5,157 nt of DNA from positions 1 through 5,157 of the forward strand of contig JAJYTL010000254.1 of NCBI GenBank assembly GCA_021793055.1, given 5' to 3'. The translations under genes and the position numbers were made by a program. The notes below the pieces were generated by a model. That model was given only the letters and a program-made list of their open reading frames with translations. It ran no database searches and was not told where the DNA came from. Origin of the DNA: Pseudomonadota bacterium. GTDB lineage: Bacteria; Pseudomonadota; Alphaproteobacteria; Ferrovibrionales; Ferrovibrionaceae. Below, in pieces: positions 1-4,583 of this stretch (the first letter of the stretch is position 1; each line of letters begins with the position of its first letter).

Positions 1-318
1 TTCGGCCAGCGTCGCCATGGGCTGCGCCTCGATCCGGCGCAACACCGCCTGAATGTCGCGCACGGCGGCGATCTGGGCGTCGAGCGCATCGGGCGCTGCC
101 AGATTGGCGCGCATCTCGGCGAGATCGGCGCCGGCACAGAACGCCTTGCCGGCGCCGCGAATATGCAGCACCCGCACGTCGTCGTCGGCCTCGATGTCGT
201 CGAGCGCGCCGTGCAGCGCGCGGATCATCCCGGTGCCGAGCGCGTTGACGGGCGGGTCCGACAGGGTGACGACCGCGACGCCGGCGCGGCGCGCGATCTG
301 CAGCTTGCTCCCGGACAT
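1..318 (-). CDS. Enoyl-CoA hydratase/isomerase family protein (crotonase fold), C-terminus outside window
   Basis: Crotonase-fold enzymes act on acyl-CoA thioesters in the cytoplasm, typically hydrating or isomerising a double bond during fatty-acid or aromatic-acid catabolism. The 106 visible residues begin MSGSKLQIARRAGVAVVTLS, followed by DPPVNALGTGM (residues 21-31) and the family signature GAGKAFCAGADLAEMR (55-70), which forms the first half of the CoA-binding and oxyanion-hole region. The gene runs off the left edge at QPMATLAE, just before the expected second oxyanion-hole glycine and the catalytic acids, so the exact reaction cannot be read. I chose the ATG at 318: it has AGGAG 11 nt upstream and leaves a leader of about 28 nt from the proposed promoter. 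An in-frame ATG at 342 would add eight residues but would start almost at the transcription start. The gene is divergent from the MFS transporter and shares operator-like repeats with it. The family assignment is firm; the substrate is unknown. Confidence 0.93.
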   Translation of the reverse strand, partial: MSGSKLQIARRAGVAVVTLSDPPVNALGTGMIRALHGALDDIEADDDVRVLHIRGAGKAFCAGADLAEMRANLAAPDALDAQIAAVRDIQAVLRRIEAQPMATLAE

Positions 319-348
319 TTCGCCTACCACTCCTGCCTTCATAATGAC

Positions 349-362
349 TGAATGTTCATTCA
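349..362. promoter_or_regulatory. Operator-like inverted repeat O1 (TGAATGTTCATTCA)
   Basis: The TGAAT arms are separated by 4 bp, and only the central two bases break perfect symmetry. It overlaps the proposed -10 of the enoyl-CoA hydratase promoter, where a bound repressor would block transcription. The 12-bp core GAATGTTCATTC recurs identically at 500-511. Size and symmetry fit a TetR-family operator; that family is an inference, as no regulator gene is in the window. Confidence 0.6.
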
Positions 363-375
363 ATTTCGCGGGGAA

Positions 376-381
376 AGTCAA
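376..381 (-). promoter_or_regulatory. Putative -35 box of the enoyl-CoA hydratase promoter
   Basis: Read on the minus strand this is TTGACT. With a 17-bp spacer the -10 position falls at 358-353 (TGAACA, a weak match), inside the inverted repeat at 349-362. Exactly 13 bp separate the TTGACT from the first TGAAT half-site, the same distance as on the transporter side. The assignment rests mainly on this mirrored geometry, since the -10 is poor. Confidence 0.45.
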
Positions 382-455
382 GCGCGGCTTCGCCGGGCGC
401 CGCGCCGGAGCCGCGTTTCCCGACCGCCGCCGGCGGCGGCGCCCGCACAATCGCA

Positions 456-461
456 TTGACA
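456..461 (+). promoter_or_regulatory. Putative -35 box of the MFS transporter promoter
   Basis: A perfect TTGACA. A 17-bp spacer puts the -10 at 479-484 (TAACCA, weak); a 15-bp spacer gives AATAAC. Either lies inside the inverted repeat at 474-489. It would give an untranslated leader of roughly 175 nt before the ATG at 668, long enough that another promoter closer to the gene cannot be excluded. Confidence 0.5.
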
Positions 462-473
462 GACGACAGCCGG

Positions 474-489
474 GTGAATAACCATTCAC
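474..489. promoter_or_regulatory. Operator-like inverted repeat O2 (GTGAATAACCATTCAC)
   Basis: Perfect 6-bp arms GTGAAT and ATTCAC flank a 4-bp centre. It covers the expected -10 of the transporter promoter. The half-sites and spacing match O1 and O3, although the central four bases differ, which suggests that the arms rather than the centre are recognised. Its centre is 24 bp from that of O3, a little over two helical turns. Confidence 0.6.
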
Positions 490-498
490 AATAACGAA

Positions 499-512
499 TG
501 AATGTTCATTCT
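499..512. promoter_or_regulatory. Operator-like inverted repeat O3 (TGAATGTTCATTCT)
   Basis: It shares a 13-base stretch, TGAATGTTCATTC, with O1. It lies just downstream of the proposed transcription start of the transporter gene, so O2 and O3 together could hold two repressor dimers on the core promoter and early transcribed region. Confidence 0.6.
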
Positions 513-652
513 CCGATCGTGCCGAAGGCGGCGGAAGATCGCGCGGCAAGAACGGGGGCAGCGGACCAACGGGCGGTCGCTTTCGCGCCGCGGCGCGGAA
601 AGGCCCCCGGTACCGCGGTCTTGGACAGGCCGGCGCCATGGCGCCAAAGCCC

Positions 653-661
653 GAGGAGGGG
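653..661 (+). promoter_or_regulatory. Strong ribosome binding site deciding the MFS start
   Basis: GAGGAGGGG with 6 nt to the ATG at 668. It decides the start against the in-frame ATG at 638, which would otherwise add ten residues (MAPKPEEGSK) encoded by the Shine-Dalgarno region itself. Confidence 0.8.
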
Positions 662-667
662 TCGAAG

Positions 668-2095
668 ATGAACCAGACAGTACAGAGTGCAGGGCGGCTG
701 AACGCGCGGCTCGATCGCATACCGGTGTGGGCGCTGCCCAACCTGTTCGCCTTTATCATCGGCATGGGCTTTCTGTTCACCTTCTACGATATTTTCGACA
801 TCAACGTCTCCTTCATCCAGACCTGCTCGGCGCTGATTCCGGGCTGCACCCCGGAAACTTCGGCGCAGTATCTCGGCATGCCGGTGCTGCTCAACCTGCT
901 CGGCTACGTGGTCGGCACGCTGCTGCTCAGCCCGCTCTCGGACCGCATCGGCCGGCGCGACCTTCTGCTGCTAACCATGGTGATCACCGGCATCGGCTCG
1001 GCCTTGACCGGGGTGGTGGATTCCTACACCTGGTTCGTCGCCGGACGGGTGCTGACCGGGATCGGCATCGGCGCCGATCTCGCGATCGTCAACACCTATA
1101 TCGCGGAGATGGCGCCGATCGGCGGCCGCGCGCGCTATACCTCGCTGATCTTCATCTTCTCGGCGCTCGGCGCCGTTCTCGGCATCTGGCTCGGGCTGCT
1201 GTTCACGACGCCGGCGACCGCCTTCCCGATCGGCCTGCCCTTCGCCCTCGCGAGCCACAGCTTCGATTACGGCTGGCGCCTGATGTACCTGTTCGGCGGC
1301 CTGCTCGCCCTGGTCGGCGTCCTGCTGCGCTTCCAGTTGCCGGAGTCGCCGCGCTGGCTGATCTCGAAGGGCCGCCTGGTCGAGGCGGAGCAGGTAATCG
1401 CCTATATGGAGGAGCGGGCGCACGAGAAGGAGATGCTGCCGCCGGTGCCCGAGCCCGAGCCGAGCCCGGCGCCGGCCGCGCAGGCGATGCCCTATTCGGC
1501 GATCTTCCGCAACCCGGTCTACCGCAACCGCACGCTGCTGCTGCTGGCGATCTGGTTCCTCGGCTACGTCACGGTCTATTCCTTCGCCGCGGGCTTCACC
1601 ACGCTGCTCACCGCCCTGCACTATCCGCCGCCGGAAGCCGGACTGATCACCGCCATGGGGACCCTGGGCTTCGTGCTCTGCGCCGTCGTCGCCTTCGTCT
1701 TCGGCGAGCGCCTGGAGCGCAAGACCTGGGTGCCGCTCGCGGCGGCGATCACGGTCGCCGGCGGGGTGATGATCGCGCTCGCCGGCTCCGAGCTCTGGGT
1801 CGGCATCGTCGGCGCCATGGTGGTGTTCTTCGGCTTCAATCTCTGGGTGCCGATCTCCTACGCCCGCTCGGCGGAAAACTATCCGACGCGGGCGCGCACC
1901 ACCGGCTTCGCCCTGGTCGATGGCGTCGGCCATCTCGGCGGCGGCGTCGGGCTGCTCTTCATCGCGCCGCTCATTCCCCATCTCGGGGTGCTCGGCGCGA
2001 TGCTGCTGATCAGCGGCTTCCTCGTCGCCGCCGCCATCGTCTCGCAGTTCGGCCTGAACTCGCGGAACAAGCTCCTGGAAGAGATTTCGCCCTAA
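668..2095 (+). CDS. MFS transporter, sugar/organic-acid porter type (12 membrane segments)
   Basis: A 475-residue inner-membrane protein of the major facilitator superfamily, which normally moves small solutes with protons. Visible hallmarks are an acidic TM1 (D41, D44), the loop 2-3 motif SDRIGRR (91-97), the TM4 signature GRVLTGIGIGADLAI with IAEMAP (126-150) and GGRAR after it, and PESPRWLISKGR (225-236) at the start of the central loop, typical of the sugar-porter group. The central loop carries a proline/glutamate-rich stretch near 258-270; PTRARTTG (406-413) precedes TM11. The second-half copy of the loop motif is degenerate (GERLERK, 346-352). Cys53 and Cys60 lie in the first periplasmic loop. 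I chose ATG 668 because GAGGAGGGG ends 6 nt before it; an upstream in-frame ATG at 638 lacks such a site. Divergence from an enoyl-CoA hydratase under shared operators suggests import of an acid degraded as a CoA ester, but the substrate cannot be read from sequence. Confidence 0.93.
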   Translation: MNQTVQSAGRLNARLDRIPVWALPNLFAFIIGMGFLFTFYDIFDINVSFIQTCSALIPGCTPETSAQYLGMPVLLNLLGYVVGTLLLSPLSDRIGRRDLLLLTMVITGIGSALTGVVDSYTWFVAGRVLTGIGIGADLAIVNTYIAEMAPIGGRARYTSLIFIFSALGAVLGIWLGLLFTTPATAFPIGLPFALASHSFDYGWRLMYLFGGLLALVGVLLRFQLPESPRWLISKGRLVEAEQVIAYMEERAHEKEMLPPVPEPEPSPAPAAQAMPYSAIFRNPVYRNRTLLLLAIWFLGYVTVYSFAAGFTTLLTALHYPPPEAGLITAMGTLGFVLCAVVAFVFGERLERKTWVPLAAAITVAGGVMIALAGSELWVGIVGAMVVFFGFNLWVPISYARSAENYPTRARTTGFALVDGVGHLGGGVGLLFIAPLIPHLGVLGAMLLISGFLVAAAIVSQFGLNSRNKLLEEISP

Positions 2096-2127
2096 GCCGC
2101 ACCGGCGGTCGAGCGCCAGCGAGGCAC

Positions 2128-2152
2128 CGGGCCCGGCCATCAGCCGGGCCCG
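2128..2152 (+). terminator. Hairpin after the MFS gene, probable transcription end
   Basis: A perfect 10-bp GC stem, CGGGCCCGGC and GCCGGGCCCG, closes a 5-nt loop (CATCA), 33 nt after the stop codon. No T-tract follows, so it may need Rho or act mainly as an RNA-stabilising end. It is also the last piece with chromosomal composition: the first transposon-end-like repeat starts 2 bp later. Confidence 0.55.
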
Positions 2153-2153
2153 A

Positions 2154-2282
2154 CGTGGGCGTCCGCATAAATTGCGATTTGATTACGCGCCAATACAACT
2201 GGTTAGCTATCGGACGCTCACCTTATCCTGCGAGAAATTACCCCTATAACCTGCAATTTTCTCACGGGGTTTACGCATAACT
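2154..2282 (+). repeat. Left-end-like transposon repeat, copy 1 (129 bp)
   Basis: It aligns without gaps to 2681-2809 with 13 differences by hand count (about 90% identity). It begins CGTGGGCGTCCGCATAA, so the outermost base is C where copy 2 has T. It holds the same internal sites as copy 2: CATAAATTGCGA (2166-2177), TTATCCTGCGA (2223-2233) and TATAACCTGCAA (2245-2256), all in one orientation. The changed terminal base, if the tip is correctly placed, would be expected to cripple an end in TGT-ended elements, fitting an old remnant. Confidence 0.8.
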
Positions 2283-2287
2283 AATGA

Positions 2288-2572
2288 AGAGTTGGCCATG
2301 GGAAACCACCTAGTGAAAATTCAGGAGGAGCGGAAAAGGAATGGCGTGTAGGTCGGCGAGCGTTTGACAGCTTGCGCACCCAAATGACACGTGTGCCGCG
2401 CGAAGGCATAACGCTTGGATATAAGATCTGAAAATTAGGAAGAGGCCTTAGGGCTGGATACAGAAGGGCAACTCCACCCGATGCTGCCACGCGAGGTTTA
2501 GCCTTGAGCTTGGTAAAAGCGGAAGAGTTAGGGTGGGTTGTTGCGCTGATTAACGGCCTTAGCCGAGCATGA
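2288..2572 (+). pseudogene. Possible decayed reading frame inside the miniature element
   Basis: One plus-strand frame stays open from 2288 to the TGA at 2570-2572 except for one TGA at 2429-2431. The first part reads GKPPSENSGGAEKEWRVGRR and the second ends LALSLVKAEELGWVVALING and LSRA. There is no suitable start codon, and two stops (TAA, TGA) lie just before it. I do not recognise the product. A 69-codon frame also exists on the opposite strand (2281-2490), so chance openness is quite possible. If real, it is the remains of cargo or of a transposition gene next to the right end. Confidence 0.2.
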
Positions 2573-2611
2573 CAAAGCGGTCGAGTCGGGTCGAGACCGG
2601 AACCACAGAAC

Positions 2612-2678
2612 TTGCAGGTTATAGGGTCGCGACTCGCAGCTTATGAGGACAAACTTGCAGCTTATGGGGTAACCCACA
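2612..2678 (-). repeat. Right-end-like array: three directly repeated sites and tip
   Basis: Three copies of a 12-bp site, TTGCAGGTTATA (2612-2623), TCGCAGCTTATG (2634-2645) and TTGCAGCTTATG (2655-2666), repeat every 22 and 21 bp, about two helical turns. On the minus strand they read (C/T)ATAA(G/C)CTGC(A/G)A and are followed outward by the tip TGTGGG (2678-2673). The first site starts at tip position 13, exactly as in the left-type end. Close-packed sites here against spread sites in the 129-bp ends match the asymmetry known for Tn7 right and left ends. Taken alone, the array could also pass for plasmid iterons. Confidence 0.6.
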
Positions 2679-2680
2679 AA

Positions 2681-2809
2681 TGTGGGCGTCCGCATAAAGT
2701 GCGATTTTATTACGCGCTAATACAAGAGGTTAGCTATCGGACGCCCACCTTATCCTGCGAGTAATTAACCCTATAACCTGCAATTTCCTTACGGGATGTA
2801 CGCATAACT
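2681..2809 (+). repeat. Left-end-like transposon repeat, copy 2 (129 bp)
   Basis: It begins TGTGGGCGTCCGCATAAAGT, which resembles, from memory, the Tn7 left tip TGTGGGCGGACAATAAAGT. Sites in one orientation are CATAAAGTGCGA (2693-2704), TTATCCTGCGA (2750-2760) and TATAACCTGCAA (2772-2783), with a weak fourth, CATAACTCGCTA (2803-2814), that extends past the shared repeat. It also contains a perfect inverted copy of the near-tip sequence (2682-2692 against 2738-2748). Unlike copy 1 it has the full TGT tip, so it could be the working left end of the element that carries the genes to the right. Confidence 0.8.
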
Positions 2810-2814
2810 CGCTA

Positions 2815-3141
2815 GTTTCTTCGATGTTGTGACATTTCAAATAGAATTCAACGGAAACCATCTTAATATCAATAGGTTACTAATATGGCCTGTATGCCTT
2901 ATGGATCGGCGTGAGCCGCCTTGATGCCGATGTACGTAGGCAAACTCCGCGCCGACATACTTGAGGCTGATCGGAAGTAGCGCGTCTTGAATCGTCAGGC
3001 TCAAAATCCGAATGCCACGTCATTACAGGGTAAGCCGTCGGCATTTAGGGCCAGCCCGGCGGAATGCATCTAGCCTAATAGATCGAAAAGGAACGCTTGG
3101 GCTACGACGTGCGACTAGCGGTTCTCGGCAATAAAGACAAC
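2815..3141. other. Stretch without an intact gene
   Basis: It lies between the transposon end and the 3' end of the hydrolase gene. The part near 2830-2890 is very AT-rich. I see no convincing promoter, tRNA, terminator or complete gene. Only short minus-strand frames occur: the possible remnant at 2837-3019 and a 22-codon frame starting with ATG at 3069 that has no good ribosome site. Confidence 0.5.
2837..3019 (-). pseudogene. Possible gene remnant of 60 codons
   Basis: This minus-strand frame is open between a TGA at 3022-3020 and a TGA at 2839-2837. It contains LSLTIQDALLPISLKYVGAE and then FAYVHRHQGGSRRS, which looks protein-like in its first half, while the last part is AT-rich and hydrophobic. 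There is no ATG; a TTG within ATTTTGAGC could serve. I do not recognise it. It may be the broken end of a gene lost from the cargo, or chance. Confidence 0.2.
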
Positions 3142-3603
3142 TTAATAACCTCGCGCAAATACAGGAATTCCTCGCGCCGTCAGCGCATCTAGAAATAGGT
3201 GCGAAAGGTAACCTGCCGCCAACCCATGAAGGAGCCCTGCCAGAAATCTCAGAAAAATCTCCTCTAGCTGGCTTAGGAGTCGGGAGGCGTCATTCTCCAA
3301 GTAAGGGCGATCGACCTTTAGCATTTCGGCTCTCGCGCGCAGCTGCTGCCGAACATCCAGGATCGTTTCGGCGCTAGCCCAAACCGCCCCAAGCGCATTA
3401 GCAGCCCCATGACCGACATGCCGGTGGTTAGGTGTCGTAGCCGGATCGATCCAATCCGGCAAAGCGGCTCCGAGCCATCCGCCAGCGGCGCCGCCAATCG
3501 TCTCTGCCAATGCCTGCTCCGGTAAAAGCCCTTTCGTATTCCAATACGCATAGCCGGCCCCTGCCGCGACTCCGACGGGGCGATGAACATTTCGGTTAGG
3601 CAT
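3142..3603 (-). CDS. YdjM/DUF457-type membrane-bound metal-dependent hydrolase
   Basis: A 153-residue protein resembling the YdjM/DUF457 family: small inner-membrane proteins with a histidine/aspartate metal site, annotated as metal-dependent hydrolases, whose substrates are mostly unknown. Conserved features are NVHRPVG near the N-terminus (His7), LPDWIDPATTPNHRHVGHG (48-66; Asp50, Asp53, His60, His62, His65) and AGYLSHLFLDALTARGIPV (130-148; His135, Asp139). Gly/Ala-rich segments at about 11-20, 36-48 and 119-134 may contact the membrane; a charged stretch (85-118) lies between. I chose the ATG at 3603 because GAGGAAGGA stands 3 nt before it; an in-frame start at 3645 would add 14 residues and lacks such a site. 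It follows the repeat-protein gene after 207 bp, so it may have its own promoter. The family also occurs on phages and islands, fitting this mobile setting. I infer no substrate. Confidence 0.8.
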   Translation of the reverse strand: MPNRNVHRPVGVAAGAGYAYWNTKGLLPEQALAETIGGAAGGWLGAALPDWIDPATTPNHRHVGHGAANALGAVWASAETILDVRQQLRARAEMLKVDRPYLENDASRLLSQLEEIFLRFLAGLLHGLAAGYLSHLFLDALTARGIPVFARGY

Positions 3604-3706
3604 TGTTCCTTCCTCTGCTATGGACCGGAATCCAAATGGGGCCACAGGCTAAAGCCAGATCAAGGCATTGCAATTACCGTCAGAAGCGCGCGTTCGGAGG
3701 AGTCCT

Positions 3707-3720
3707 AATCGGCGCCGATT
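3707..3720. promoter_or_regulatory. 14-bp perfect palindrome upstream of the hydrolase gene
   Basis: AATCGGCGCCGATT is symmetrical with no loop, so it suits a dimeric DNA-binding protein better than an RNA hairpin. It lies about 105 bp before the hydrolase start, in the 207-bp gap after the upstream gene. No good -35/-10 pair is visible nearby. Confidence 0.25.
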
Positions 3721-3810
3721 GAGACCTCGGCCCAACAAGAATTTGCTGAAAAAAATTCATGGCATTGCATCATCCGAGACCGGGGGTCACGTTTAGGCGT
3801 CGGTTTACAC

Positions 3811-4239
3811 CTAGACCCGCCGCACGCGGACGCCCTCGTCCATACCTTCTACGTACAGCAGAACACCATCGACTCCTTCGACCACAAGCGCCGCGGGTCT
3901 AGTGGCGTAGTGATAGCGATACTTGCACTCCGCCTGCTCCCAGATCCGCCCGCTCTGGAATTCGAACCGTCGATTTCCGTCGAAGCCGTCGAAGTCTGAG
4001 ACGATGGTACCCTCCTCCAACACGGGGACCCGGACGACCTCGATCGGCTCGAACATGCAGTCAAACTCCGCAAACCACCTGTTGCCGTCCCGGTAGATCC
4101 TTACTTCCGGCCGATACTTGTACCTGTATTGGTACTTGTAGCGGCGCTGCTGCCAGACTTGGCCGTTGGTGAGACGGAAGATGGCGCCGCCGCGATAGCC
4201 TGTAAACGATCCGGTGAGTCGGCTTTTGAACTCGGTCAT
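3811..4239 (-). CDS. Hypothetical protein with two tandem Trp/Tyr-rich repeats
   Basis: A 142-residue protein of unknown function. It is an internal duplication with a period of 71 residues. Repeat 1 (about 11-71) has SFTGYRGG, FRLTNGQVWQQ (21-31), KYQYRYKYRPEVRIY (35-49) and ends VVRV. Repeat 2 (about 81-142) has SDFDGFDG, FEFQSGRIWEQ (92-102), KYRYHYATRPAALVV (106-120) and ends VRVRRV. The alternating aromatic and charged residues suggest small beta-barrel domains, and the shared F-x(4)-G-x-x-W-x-Q core is the key landmark. There is no signal peptide and no membrane segment. The ATG at 4239 has GGGAG 7 nt upstream, and its first bases overlap the stop of the preceding frame (ATGA), pointing to one transcript with the genes to the right. 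I recall similar short repeats in uncharacterised bacterial proteins but cannot name a family. Confidence 0.75.
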   Translation of the reverse strand: MTEFKSRLTGSFTGYRGGAIFRLTNGQVWQQRRYKYQYRYKYRPEVRIYRDGNRWFAEFDCMFEPIEVVRVPVLEEGTIVSDFDGFDGNRRFEFQSGRIWEQAECKYRYHYATRPAALVVEGVDGVLLYVEGMDEGVRVRRV

Positions 4240-4583
4240 GCGTGAACTCCCATCGAGCGGTCGGACGCGAATGGTCCGAGTTTCTCTCCTACCTTTACCA
4301 ACGCTTCAACTCGATCAAGTCGCCGTCTGCTAACACCAACACCACGATCCATGGGCCGGCGCGCCTTTGACGAAACCCGCGGTGCCCGTCGTCTGGTCGA
4401 GACTGCGCCAAAAAGGGCACCGTCCCGCAGGTTATATTCCTGTCGTTGAAAGCCGGTATTTGGCGCGCGGCCCGGGCCTTCGATCCAGCGCAAGAAGCCT
4501 TGCACTTCCATGGCCCCAGGCGACCTCGCATAGGCGTCTTCGCCTGGACACTGCCGCCCAATTCTGACCATGCAATTGGTCAT
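4236..4583 (-). CDS. Small hypothetical gene between the E1-like and repeat-protein genes, possibly frameshifted
   Basis: The ATG at 4583 overlaps the stop of the E1-like gene (ATGA) and has GGAG 6 nt upstream, so translation very probably starts here. The frame gives 115 residues and its TGA overlaps the next gene's ATG. The first part, up to MEVQGFLRWIEGPGRAPNTG and NLRDGALFGAV, looks like protein. After about residue 63 it turns arginine-rich and many codons end in A or T, whereas the +1 frame reads RRAGPWIVVLVLADGDLIEL and ends KRW at a TAA (4297-4295) with mostly G/C third positions. The switch point would be near the run of five A (4410-4414 on the plus strand). Either the short frame is the true gene, or one extra base has broken a protein of about 95 residues. 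I do not recognise either version; it shows no HxH motif of a JAB protease. Confidence 0.5.
   Translation of the reverse strand: MTNCMVRIGRQCPGEDAYARSPGAMEVQGFLRWIEGPGRAPNTGFQRQEYNLRDGALFGAVSTRRRAPRVSSKARRPMDRGVGVSRRRLDRVEALVKVGEKLGPFASDRSMGVHA

Larger units (their letters stand above)
2154..2678. mobile_element. Miniature remnant of a Tn7-like element (525 bp), no intact gene
   Basis: It is bounded by a left-type end (copy 1 repeat) and an inverted right-type end whose tip is CCCACA at 2673-2678. Aligned tip-inward, the two ends agree as (C/T)GTGGG-N6-CATAA-N2-TGC-R-A. The interior between about 2283 and 2610 has no intact gene. No matching target duplication flanks it: CCCGA is on the left, AATGT on the right. 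It could be an internal deletion derivative of a larger element or a non-autonomous element. An IS21-like or Tn5053-like origin is a possible alternative, since those also have several binding sites per end. Confidence 0.55.

Noticed and set aside
53..481. 142-codon plus-strand open frame at the left end
   Set aside because: It is antisense to the recognisable enoyl-CoA hydratase and runs through the operator region; the product is Ser/Ala/Arg-rich without a motif.
971..2140. 389-codon minus-strand open frame
   Set aside because: Antisense shadow of the MFS gene caused by high GC content; composition is low-complexity Arg/Glu/Asp/Gln with no domain.
502..2280. 592-codon plus-strand open frame overlapping the MFS gene
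   Set aside because: It is an out-of-frame shadow: extremely Arg/Ala-rich, whereas the overlapping frame gives a typical 12-segment transporter with family motifs and a strong ribosome site.
2281..2490. 69-codon minus-strand frame in the miniature element
   Set aside because: No recognisable product and no clear ribosome site; the opposite strand has an equally open frame, so neither is well supported.
2612..2678. Plasmid origin iterons
   Set aside because: The 21-22 bp periodicity fits iterons, but the same sites occur with the same tip spacing in the 129-bp repeats, and no rep gene or origin feature is present; transposon ends explain more.
2154..2809. CRISPR-like array
   Set aside because: Only two long copies 527 bp apart, plus short sites without unique spacers of constant length; not a CRISPR layout.
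3318..3590. 90-codon minus-strand frame inside the hydrolase gene
   Set aside because: Alternate-frame shadow; the main frame carries the conserved His/Asp motifs and a good ribosome site.
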